Assembly: GCA_023386155.1 (NCBI GenBank)
Contig: JAEWKH010000079.1
Location: 1-9,599 of the forward strand
Direction: 5' to 3'
Source: Pseudomonadota bacterium
Lineage (GTDB): Bacteria > Pseudomonadota > Alphaproteobacteria > Rhizobiales > Beijerinckiaceae
Length of the DNA stretch: 9,599 nt
A program made the position numbers and the translations under genes. This document shows positions 1 through 7,838 of this stretch, piece by piece. A model generated the notes under the pieces. It was given only the letters and a program-made list of their open reading frames with translations. It ran no database searches and had not been told where the DNA came from. The number at the start of each line of letters is the position of its first letter. Position 1 is the stretch's first letter.

Positions 1-181
1 CCCGGCATTCCCGCCAAGCGCGTTGTCACGTCGGCAGCTCCAGGGAGCCTCCGGACGAAGGGTTTTTCTCGACCTTCCGATGACAGGCCGCCACGCATGG
101 ACTGCCGGAGCTGCTCCGCTGTTGCTCCAGCGTGACCTATGGTAGGAGCCCGCGATGAATTGAGTTGAGGGGAGTTCCACG
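1..181. other. Intergenic left edge, no confident gene
   Basis: No recognisable gene. All three plus-strand frames are partly open but give unfamiliar, low-complexity translations. On the minus strand an ATG at 96-98 opens a frame that stays open to the window edge (at least 33 codons). It has no clear Shine-Dalgarno sequence and I do not recognise the peptide, so it may be the 5' end of a gene lying outside the window or chance. An 8-bp inverted repeat, GCAGCTCC at 34-41 and GGAGCTGC at 107-114, is too widely spaced to interpret. I saw no convincing -35/-10 pair for the downstream gene. Confidence 0.35.
167..174 (+). promoter_or_regulatory. Ribosome binding site for the RidA-family gene
   Basis: GAGGGGAG lies 7 nt before the GTG codon at 182. 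An in-frame TGA at 161-163 rules out any upstream start, so this site fixes the GTG as the start codon. Confidence 0.7.
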
Positions 182-535
182 GTGACAGACATCCGGCGGA
201 TCGGCGTCGCGGCACGCTACAGCGATCTCGTGATCCATGACGGGACAGCCTATTTCTCGGGCTATGTCCCCGAGACGACGATGGATCTCTCAGTCACGGA
301 ACAGACCCGGGACATCCTCGGGCAAATCGAGGAGTCCCTCGTCCAGATCGGCAGCGACAAGTCCAGGCTGCTGCAGGCGACGATCTGGCTGGCCGACATG
401 GCCTTCTATGACGAGATGAACGCCGTCTGGGATGCCTGGGTCGTCCCCGGTCAGGCTCCGGCGCGGGCCTGCGTCGAGGCGAGACTGGCCAACCCGGACT
501 ACAAGCTCGAGATCCAGGTCATCGCCGCCCTCTGA
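182..535 (+). CDS. RidA family protein (YjgF/YER057c/UK114)
   Basis: A 117-residue protein, slightly shorter than E. coli RidA (128 residues). RidA proteins are small trimeric enzymes that hydrolyse reactive enamine/imine intermediates such as 2-aminoacrylate; several subgroups have other or unknown roles. The C-terminal signature is well preserved: Arg95, Cys97 and Glu110 sit at the same mutual spacing as Arg105, Cys107 and Glu120 of E. coli RidA, in the run PARACVEARL. That supports a ligand-binding site able to hold a carboxylate. The N-terminal part (Ser26, Gly27 in YFSGYVP) matches the usual SGQ/SGxxP strand. The start is GTG, fixed by a good ribosome binding site and an in-frame upstream stop. 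The gene is not in an evident operon and converges on the following glycosyltransferase with a 12-nt gap. Family membership is secure; the exact substrate is not. Confidence 0.9.
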   Translation: MTDIRRIGVAARYSDLVIHDGTAYFSGYVPETTMDLSVTEQTRDILGQIEESLVQIGSDKSRLLQATIWLADMAFYDEMNAVWDAWVVPGQAPARACVEARLANPDYKLEIQVIAAL

Positions 536-547
536 TTTCTCTATACG

Positions 548-1345
548 TCAGGCCCTCTCGGTCCGTGCACTCGACTTTGCACGGGCTCCCACGCGCTTGC
601 GCTCGTAGTGCTTTGCCAGGCGCAGGTGGCGCCAGGTGGCGTAGTTCATGGCGATCAGGAACCCGTAGGTGCCGCGCAGGAAGTGCAGCCGGCCGAAATA
701 GGCCTTCAGGAACGCCGCGGGAAACTCGAAATAGACCCGCCATGTGGGGATCGAGATGCCCCTCACCTCGAGGTCCACGGCCTGCTGATCGGCATAGCTG
801 TTGAGCTTGGCGAGCTGGTCGCCGAGGGAGCGCACGGACCGGTGATGCACGAGGCCCTTGAGCTTGCCGACCGACGTTCCCGGCTTCAGGTCGACACGGT
901 CATGGACCAGTGAGGAGGAATACCGGCCGGCATCCCGGCGATAGAGCCGGACGGGAGCGACCCGATAAGCCAGCGGATGGGGAGCGCTCTCCCCCGGATA
1001 GGTCTCGGCGATCCTGATCCCATAGGCCTGGCAGGGAGGCTCGCCATGGGCGAACAGGCCACGGATCTCGGCCAGCAGTTCCGGTGAGACCTCCTCATCC
1101 GCATCGAGGTTCAGGAGCCACTCGTGCCGGCACTGGTCTTCCGCAAAGCGCTTCTGGAGCCCGTATCCGGGCCAGGGATTGTAGATCACCCGGGCGCCGA
1201 GATCCTGGGCGACCGCCTGGGTTCCGTCGGTCGAGCCTGAATCGACCACGACGATATCGTCCGTCAGCCCCCGGATGGCCCGGATGGTCGCCCCGATCCG
1301 ATCGGCCTCGTTCTTGGCAATGATGAAAACGGAAACAGGAAGCAT
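548..1345 (-). CDS. Glycosyltransferase family 2, WaaE/KdtX (LgtF)-like
   Basis: A 265-residue cytosolic or membrane-peripheral GT-A-fold sugar transferase. The nucleotide-sugar binding start FIIAKNEADRI (residues 7-17) is followed by VVVDSGSTDGT (32-42, with Asp35) and the metal-binding DAD motif (Asp81 and Asp83 in NLDADEEVS). NPWPGYGLQKRF (56-67) and the distal RGTYGFLIA (224-232) with a basic tail are typical of the WaaE/LgtF subgroup, which adds a glucose or similar sugar to the inner core of lipopolysaccharide. No transmembrane helices are obvious apart from a weakly hydrophobic stretch near 205-235. The ATG at 1345 has only a weak Shine-Dalgarno upstream, but no better start is visible. 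It appears monocistronic, with palindromic repeats directly upstream and a convergent gene downstream. The family call is firm; the donor, acceptor and LPS role are inferred from the family. Confidence 0.9.
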   Translation of the reverse strand: MLPVSVFIIAKNEADRIGATIRAIRGLTDDIVVVDSGSTDGTQAVAQDLGARVIYNPWPGYGLQKRFAEDQCRHEWLLNLDADEEVSPELLAEIRGLFAHGEPPCQAYGIRIAETYPGESAPHPLAYRVAPVRLYRRDAGRYSSSLVHDRVDLKPGTSVGKLKGLVHHRSVRSLGDQLAKLNSYADQQAVDLEVRGISIPTWRVYFEFPAAFLKAYFGRLHFLRGTYGFLIAMNYATWRHLRLAKHYERKRVGARAKSSARTERA

Positions 1346-1360
1346 GGCACCGGGTGCTCA

Positions 1361-1407
1361 GCGCATCGTGCGGAAAGTGTATCCCGTTTTCCGCCCGAAC
1401 GATGCGC
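1361..1407. repeat. Palindromic intergenic repeat element A
   Basis: Outer arms GCGCATCGT (1361-1369) and ACGATGCGC (1399-1407) pair perfectly. Inner arms GCGGAAA (1370-1376) and TTTCCGC (1388-1394) continue the stem, with a 4-nt bulge at 1395-1398 and an 11-nt loop. Its GCATCG ends and AAAGTG core resemble element B next to it, so the two are probably members of one repeat family common in Hyphomicrobiales genomes. It lies just upstream of the glycosyltransferase start and could form a cruciform or an RNA hairpin. Confidence 0.75.
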
Positions 1408-1418
1408 CAAGCAAAGAG

Positions 1419-1471
1419 AGAGCATCGGAGTGGATCCCAGAAGCGGAGTCCACTTTCGGGTCCGATGCTCT
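1419..1471. repeat. Palindromic intergenic repeat element B
   Basis: Perfect 11-bp outer arms AGAGCATCGGA (1419-1429) and TCCGATGCTCT (1461-1471) enclose a second perfect stem GTGGA (1430-1434) and TCCAC (1449-1453), with TTTCGGG (1454-1460) bulged on one side. The remaining gap sequence (1472-1570) shows no gene I can support. A related copy lies inside the 3' end of the downstream transferase gene. Confidence 0.8.
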
Positions 1472-1570
1472 AGCGGCCCGGCGGTTTCGTGGCAAGGGTT
1501 TTGGAATCCCCAGGGTCGGATTGCCGTCGTCGAGCGGAACCGGCGCTTGGAGCATAACGGTGAACCCCGT

Positions 1571-2245
1571 TCAGAGCGAAGGACAACGGATGGCTCCGAA
1601 AAGCGGATCCACCTGCAGGTCCGATGGTTCCGCCGCGACCGGCAGCCCTTCGGCCTGCAGGGCCAACTTGACCATCTGGCGATTGGAGATCCGCTTCATG
1701 AACTCCTGAAGCGCCGAATAGTCGGACAGGTCGATTCTGTGGAAACGGGTCCAGCTCAGGACCGTGAAACAATAGGCGTCGGCAGCGGTGAACTGGTGTC
1801 CCGCGAGATAGAGCTGCCCCCGGAGGCAGTGATCCAGGTAGGCGAAGCGTTGATGGAGGCGGCTCACGGCCAGCTGACGCAACTCGGGAAGCAGAGGGGC
1901 CTCCCACAATGGATCGAACCCCTTGTGAAGCTCGACCCCGGTAAAGTCGAGCCACTCCTTGACCCGGTAACGCTCCCAGCAGCCCGGCGGCGGAAAGAGC
2001 TGCACCGATGGCGCCTGGTCCGCGAGGTACTCCAGGATGACCGGCACTTCGGACAGGACCTCGCCGTTCGGCACGGCCAGGGCCGGAACGCACCCCTTGG
2101 GGTTGATCCTGATGTAGTCACGCCCCGAAGCCGTCGTACGGGTCTTCAAATCGACCTTGTCGTACTCAATCTCCAACCCCGCCTCGAAAGCAACAATACG
2201 CGGCGCAAGGGAGCTGGCTCCAGGTGTATAGTAAAGCTTCATCAT
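1571..2245 (-). CDS. Glutathione S-transferase family protein (beta-class GstA-like)
   Basis: A 224-residue cytosolic GST-fold protein. The N-terminal thioredoxin-like domain begins KLYYTPGASSLAP and contains the cis-proline glutathione-binding segment NPKGCVPAL (48-56) and the LSEVPVILEYLAD run. The all-helical C-terminal domain has ELHKGFDPL (His107, equivalent to E. coli GstA His106) and the N-capping box FTAADAYCFTVL (152-163). It aligns by eye along all ~201 residues of E. coli GstA. The beta-class Cys10 is replaced by Ser11 here, so chemistry may differ from conjugation by classical beta GSTs. After residue 201 there is an extra 23-residue tail, most of which is encoded by a palindromic repeat. 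Two adjacent ATG codons can start it (2245 or 2242); a weak GGA motif fits the second slightly better. An operator-like palindrome lies upstream. Substrate unknown. Confidence 0.88.
   Translation of the reverse strand: MMKLYYTPGASSLAPRIVAFEAGLEIEYDKVDLKTRTTASGRDYIRINPKGCVPALAVPNGEVLSEVPVILEYLADQAPSVQLFPPPGCWERYRVKEWLDFTGVELHKGFDPLWEAPLLPELRQLAVSRLHQRFAYLDHCLRGQLYLAGHQFTAADAYCFTVLSWTRFHRIDLSDYSALQEFMKRISNRQMVKLALQAEGLPVAAEPSDLQVDPLFGAIRCPSL
1584..1626. repeat. Diverged copy of palindromic repeat, inside the GST coding end
   Basis: On the plus strand this segment aligns with element B (1419-1471) at about 39 of 53 columns by eye. Shared blocks are CGGA, TGG, TCC, AAGCGGA, TCCAC and GGTCCGATG, with two single-base gaps. 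It is read on the minus strand as the last ~17 residues of the transferase (from about Ser208). Confidence 0.65.
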
Positions 2246-2304
2246 AGTTCCGCGCTCTGGGTTTGTTCAGCATTATTTTATAACATACCGGAACGCGTTA
2301 TTAC

Positions 2305-2323
2305 TATGTCACAAGGTAACATA
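2305..2323. promoter_or_regulatory. Operator-like 19-bp palindrome upstream of the GST gene
   Basis: TATGTCAC (2305-2312), spacer AAG, GTAACATA (2316-2323): the arms are inverted copies with one mismatch in eight. A further half-site TAACATA at 2281-2287 repeats the same word 36 bp away and itself forms a near-palindrome with TATTTTA (2274-2280). The sites lie 36-78 nt upstream of the transferase start in an AT-rich gap that should hold its promoter. This is probably a repressor or activator site for a dimeric winged-helix regulator such as the HxlR type, but no such regulator gene is in the window. The motif is seen; the protein is inferred. Confidence 0.5.
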
Positions 2324-2377
2324 TTCAAGGCACTTCAGAGGGTTTGCTTCGATATTTCGTTTAGTCGGCGAAAGAAC

Positions 2378-3187
2378 TTAAAGGAACTCGCCCGCACGGG
2401 CTTGGCTTTCCGCGGACGCCCCAAGCCGCCTGCGCACGCGCAGCTCCGCCAGGAGCGGGAAATGGTCGGACGCCACCCGCGTCAATGGGTTCCTGACCGG
2501 ACCGGCATCGACCACTTCGATGGATTTCGTGACGAAGACATGGTCGAGTCGCAGCACGGGGGCTCGGGTGTGAAACGTCGGTTGCGGCTCCCCAAAGGAA
2601 TTGGAGAGCTGGGCGTCCCGCATGCGGTTTGCGATCAGCCGGTACGACCGGGAGTACGGCGGCGCGTTGAAATCCCCCAGCAGCACGGCCGGCTCGGCGC
2701 AGTCGGGATGGCCGATCCAGTCCGGCCCGATGAGAGCCGCCGCCTGCGCCCGCCGCTCGCCGGAGCGCAGGGACAGGTGAGCATTGACGACCTGGATCGT
2801 CTGGCCTTCGATCTCGACGGCGACCCAGAGGGCGCTGCGCTTCTCGAAGGACGGCCTCGTCGATTGCGTGGGGAGCCGCCCGGATCGCACGATCCGCGAC
2901 GAATGTCGGGTCAGGACGGCAATGCCATATTGCTCGCCGAGGATGCGGATCGTGGGCTGGAAATGCAGGTCCATGCCGAGCCCGGAAGCGACTGCGGCCG
3001 CCTGATCCACCTCCCCTGCCCGCACCCGGCCGACACGGACCTCCTGCAAAGCCACGATGTCCGGATTGCAGGACGCGATGACCTCCGCGATGCGCTGCGG
3101 TGAGATCTGCCTGTCCGTGCCGAGCCAGCGATGGACATTGTAGGTCAGGATTCGAAGGGGTCGCCCCTGTTTGTCGCTATGCTTCAA
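2378..3187 (-). CDS. Endonuclease/exonuclease/phosphatase (EEP) family hydrolase
   Basis: A 269-residue metal-dependent phosphodiesterase-fold protein. The family motifs appear in order: TYNVH (15-19, Asn17), DIVALQEV (43-50, metal ligand Glu49), YGIAVL (87-92), VVNAHLS (133-139, His137), LLGDFNAP (169-176, Asp172 and Asn174), RLDHVFV (213-219, Asp215) and ASDHFPLLAEL (239-249, Asp241 and general base His242). The whole catalytic set is intact, so it should be active. No signal peptide or membrane segment is seen, so it is likely cytosolic. The family spans AP endonucleases, DNases, sphingomyelinases and inositol phosphatases; the substrate cannot be read from the sequence. The start is TTG at 3187, because an in-frame TGA lies 3 nt further upstream and no ATG precedes TYNVH. 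The GST gene follows on the same strand after 132 nt but seems to have its own control region. Confidence 0.88.
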   Translation of the reverse strand: MKHSDKQGRPLRILTYNVHRWLGTDRQISPQRIAEVIASCNPDIVALQEVRVGRVRAGEVDQAAAVASGLGMDLHFQPTIRILGEQYGIAVLTRHSSRIVRSGRLPTQSTRPSFEKRSALWVAVEIEGQTIQVVNAHLSLRSGERRAQAAALIGPDWIGHPDCAEPAVLLGDFNAPPYSRSYRLIANRMRDAQLSNSFGEPQPTFHTRAPVLRLDHVFVTKSIEVVDAGPVRNPLTRVASDHFPLLAELRVRRRLGASAESQARAGEFL

Positions 3188-3370
3188 AGGTCAGCACCGG
3201 CTCAGTCGTTCATTACAGGTAATGGTACCGCATCGTTCGGCACAAGCAGGAAATTGCCCTCGCCACCTAAGCGGCGAACGTGTCGGATCAATGACCCAGC
3301 TTCAAGCATGGTTCCCCTAAGCAAGGCTTGGCGCCAAGACAACTCTCCCTGCCGTCACTGCGCGAACCGC

Positions 3371-3401
3371 TTGACCTTCCCATGATTGGAAGGATTACAC
3401 C
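3371..3401 (+). promoter_or_regulatory. CueR-type copper-responsive promoter and operator
   Basis: A -35 box TTGACC (3371-3376) is followed by exactly 19 bp and a -10-like TACACC (3396-3401). The long spacer holds the perfect dyad CCTTCC (3375-3380) and GGAAGG (3388-3393) separated by CATGATT. MerR-family activators need this overlong spacer: the metal-bound regulator untwists the DNA so that sigma-70 polymerase can use it. The layout and core words match the E. coli copA promoter closely. Transcription should start near 3408, giving a leader of about 25 nt before the ATPase ATG. A small inverted repeat CCTCAT (3401-3406) and ATGAGG (3412-3417) spans the predicted start site. Confidence 0.85.
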
Positions 3402-3420
3402 CTCATCCTATATGAGGTTC

Positions 3421-3426
3421 AGGAGA
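3421..3426 (+). promoter_or_regulatory. Ribosome binding site deciding the ATPase start
   Basis: AGGAGA sits 6 nt before the ATG at 3433. An in-frame TTG at 3328 would add 35 residues, but it lies upstream of the promoter, so the 3433 start is chosen. Confidence 0.8.
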
Positions 3427-3432
3427 CTCGCC

Positions 3433-5954
<2,522 letters not shown>

Positions 5955-5958
<4 letters not shown>

Positions 5959-6410
5959 ATATCGGACAGGCAGCCGCAGCCTCGGGCGTTTCGGCCAAGA
6001 TGATCCGCTACTACGAATCCATCGGGCTGATCCCGAAGACCCTGCGCACGGAATCCGGCTACCGGGTCTATTCGGACCATGACGTGCATACCCTGCGGTT
6101 CATCCGGCGCTCGCGGGACCTCGGCTTCTCCGTCGAGCAGATCGCCGATCTCGTGTCCCTCTGGCAGGACCGCGAGCGGGCGAGCAAGGACGTGAAGGCC
6201 ATCGCGCTCGAACATGTCGGGACGCTCGAACGCAAGATCCGGGAACTGCAGGAGATGGCTTCGACCCTGAAGCATCTCGCCCGGAACTGCCACGGCGACT
6301 CCCGCCCCCATTGCCCGATCATCGAGGAGCTGGCGAACGACGACGCCGTGCCGCTCCCGGCAAAGCCGGATGCGAAGTTCGGCGTGCTCGGAAAGGCTGC
6401 GGGACGATAG
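5955..6410 (+). CDS. cueR: CueR/HmrR copper-responsive MerR-family activator
   Basis: A 151-residue cytosolic transcription factor. The MerR winged-helix domain opens MNIGQAAAASGVSAKMIRYYE (1-21) and contains IGLIPKTLRTESGYRVYS (23-40). A dimerisation coiled coil spans about 75-110, and the C-terminal metal loop is NCHGDSRPHCPII (111-123). Cys112 and Cys120 form the linear Cu(I) site, and Ser77 marks the monovalent-metal (Cu/Ag/Au) subgroup; all three have the same residue numbers as in E. coli CueR. The tail beyond residue 125 is longer than in E. coli CueR and rich in Ala, Lys and Pro. Its ATG overlaps the ATPase stop as ATGA, implying translational coupling and shared transcription from the promoter at 3371-3401. 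It should bind that promoter, so it probably controls its own level. Confidence 0.95.
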
Positions 6411-6427
6411 GGCATCGGGAACTCAAG

Positions 6428-6458
6428 CCCGCGCGGACGAAGCCGTCCACGTGGCGGG
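6428..6458 (+). terminator. Possible hairpin downstream of the copper operon
   Basis: CCCGC (6428-6432) pairs with GCGGG (6454-6458) and GGAC (6435-6438) with GTCC (6445-6448), loop GAAGCC. It begins 18 nt after the cueR stop. There is no T-run after the stem, so termination here is only a possibility. Confidence 0.25.
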
Positions 6459-6512
6459 TTCCCTGGAACAGGAAATCAGCCACGAGCGCTTCCCCGCCAC
6501 GCTCTGCGACGA

Positions 6513-7589
6513 TCAGCGTGCCTCCAGAACCATGTTGAAGGGCCCAGCAAAGGCTCTTCTCACCTGCTTGAAGCCGCCTGAGCGGATGACCTCCGAAAGC
6601 TTTGCCTCGCCGGCCTGAGCCCCCAGTCCTTCGCCCACTTCCTGATCGAGCGAGGTTGGTACGCAGATCATGGTCGACGCATTGTAATAGAGGCGGCCTA
6701 CGGGGTTCATGTTGTCGTCGGGACGATCGCCGGCAATGGGCTCGACGATCATCCACGAGCCGTCCCTCTTGAGAATGTGGCGCATGTGATCGGCGCAACC
6801 TCGAGGATCACCCATGTCATGGAGACAGTCGAAGCTGGTCACGAGGTCGAAGCCATCGTCCTTGATGTCCTTGGCTGTTGCCGCGACGAACTTGACCCGG
6901 TCCTCCAGCCCATGCGTCCGGGTATGGCTCTCGGCCTCCCGGATCGACGGCTCGTGGAAGTCGTAACCGATGAAGGTGGAATTCGGGTACGCTTTCGCCA
7001 TGAGGATTGTCGAGAAACCGACACCGCATCCAACGTCGGCAACTTTGGCCCCCGAAGAGAGCTTCTCCACGACACCTTGAAGGGCCGGCAGCCAGTTCTG
7101 CACGATATTGTTCACGTAACCGGGACGGAAGAACGCGCCGGTCGCACAGAACAGGCACCCCGCCGAATCCCCCCACCGAACGCCGCGCCCGGTCCGAAAG
7201 ACGTTTTCGACCTTCGGTTCTGCTTCGATCATCGCTGCCGCGATATCGAAAGCGCCTTCGAGATACACGGGACTGTCCTCGTTGACGAACACCATTGCCT
7301 GCTCGGGCGAGAGACTGAACGTCTCGGAACGGCTGTCGTAATCGATGTATCCATTGGCCGCCTGTGCCAGGGCCCATTCCCTGACATATCGCTCCGTCAA
7401 CCCGCCCGCGGCGGCCGCCAGATCGGCGGCTGAAACCGGGCCGGTTCGATGCAATGTCTTGAACAGGCCTAATCTCAGGCCGATCCTGACAGTCGGTATG
7501 CTGAATGCTCCACCGAGGTCGCCGAGCATTTTGCCGACGAACGATTGAAGCTTGGCTTCATCAAGCTTGGCTTCATCAAGCTGGGCCAT
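6513..7589 (-). CDS. Class I SAM-dependent methyltransferase, Rv2258c-like
   Basis: A 358-residue cytosolic protein in two parts. Residues ~15-100 look like the winged-helix dimerisation domain seen in Rv2258c-type and small-molecule O-methyltransferases (IGLRLGLFKTL, RYVREWALAQAANGYI). Residues ~160-358 form a Rossmann-fold methyltransferase: motif I is VADVGCGVGFS (183-193), the acidic residue ending strand 2 is Asp210 (FIGYDFH), and FDLVTSFDCLHDMGDP (247-262) and GSWMIVEPIAGD (277-288) follow. The methyl acceptor is unknown; related proteins are annotated only generically. The N-terminus carries a 5-residue tandem repeat, LDEAK twice. The ATG at 7589 has a strong ribosome binding site (AGGAGAGG, 7602-7595, 5-nt gap) and its own sigma-70-like promoter. 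It is on the opposite strand to, and convergent with, the copper operon, and there is no sign of a shared operon with the phosphatase-like gene. Confidence 0.88.
   Translation of the reverse strand: MAQLDEAKLDEAKLQSFVGKMLGDLGGAFSIPTVRIGLRLGLFKTLHRTGPVSAADLAAAAGGLTERYVREWALAQAANGYIDYDSRSETFSLSPEQAMVFVNEDSPVYLEGAFDIAAAMIEAEPKVENVFRTGRGVRWGDSAGCLFCATGAFFRPGYVNNIVQNWLPALQGVVEKLSSGAKVADVGCGVGFSTILMAKAYPNSTFIGYDFHEPSIREAESHTRTHGLEDRVKFVAATAKDIKDDGFDLVTSFDCLHDMGDPRGCADHMRHILKRDGSWMIVEPIAGDRPDDNMNPVGRLYYNASTMICVPTSLDQEVGEGLGAQAGEAKLSEVIRSGGFKQVRRAFAGPFNMVLEAR
7548..7585. repeat. 15-bp tandem direct repeat, 2.6 copies
   Basis: AAGCTTGGCTTCATC occurs perfectly at 7548-7562 and 7563-7577, followed by a partial copy AAGCTGGGC at 7578-7586 with one mismatch. 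The period is five codons, so it encodes repeated LDEAK units at the N-terminus of the methyltransferase and preserves its frame. Confidence 0.9.
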
Positions 7590-7671
7590 ATCATCCTCTC
7601 CTCGAGAACTGTTGGATGGCGAGGAAAAGGCAAGCCAATCATGGCGTTACGGCGAACGCTCTATGGTGCGA

Positions 7672-7700
7672 AGTATAGCCAAAAGGCAGCGTTCTGTCAC
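7672..7700 (-). promoter_or_regulatory. Sigma-70-like promoter for the methyltransferase gene
   Basis: Read on the minus strand: -35 box GTGACA (7700-7695), a 17-bp spacer, then -10 box TATACT (7677-7672). Each box differs from consensus at one position and the spacing is ideal. Transcription would start near 7665, leaving a 5' leader of about 75 nt before the ATG at 7589. No operator is obvious next to it. Confidence 0.6.
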
Positions 7701-7746
7701 GGCAACACCCTCGGGCGCGTCGCATCGGCCGCACGCTGGACCAGCC

Positions 7747-7763
7747 CTCCCCATGAGGGGGAG
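7747..7763. repeat. Short GC-rich hairpin in the methyltransferase/phosphatase gap
   Basis: CTCCCC (7747-7752), loop ATGAG, GGGGAG (7758-7763). It is a perfect 6-bp stem in non-coding sequence, of the kind often scattered between genes in these bacteria. Its function is unknown. Confidence 0.4.
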
Positions 7764-7802
7764 AGTTGCGGCGTTTGCGGCTCTCCACGAATGACGGGCC
7801 AG

Positions 7803-7824
7803 GCTCTCAGAATGAGCTGAGAGC
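7803..7824 (-). terminator. Hairpin downstream of the phosphatase-like gene
   Basis: GCTCTCAG (7803-7810) and CTGAGAGC (7817-7824) form a perfect 8-bp stem with a 6-nt loop, 14 nt past the stop codon at 7839. No T-run follows on the minus strand, so it may be a terminator of the stem-only kind or an RNA-end stabiliser. Confidence 0.45.
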
Positions 7825-7838
7825 TTCACAAGGCGCCC

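Noticed and set aside
1358..1555. A 65-codon minus-strand frame in the repeat-rich gap
   Set aside because: Most of it is a read-through of the two palindromes at 1361-1471, there is no ribosome binding site, and the peptide is unfamiliar.
1430..3103. A 557-codon plus-strand frame across the GST and EEP genes
   Set aside because: It runs antisense to two genes with complete family motifs and crosses the AT-rich control region between them; the translation resembles no protein family.
3327..3338. Perfect 12-bp palindrome CTTGGCGCCAAG upstream of the copper promoter
   Set aside because: It is isolated, 32 bp above the -35 box, with no second copy in the window. It could be a chance occurrence in GC-rich DNA, so no function is claimed.
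3401..3417. CCTCAT/ATGAGG hairpin considered as a leader riboswitch or attenuator
   Set aside because: It spans the predicted transcription start near 3408, so most of the left arm would not be in the RNA, and the leader is only about 25 nt.
7548..7586. Direct repeats considered as a CRISPR or regulatory iteron array
   Set aside because: The copies are contiguous with no spacers, only 2.6 units, and lie within the coding start of the methyltransferase.
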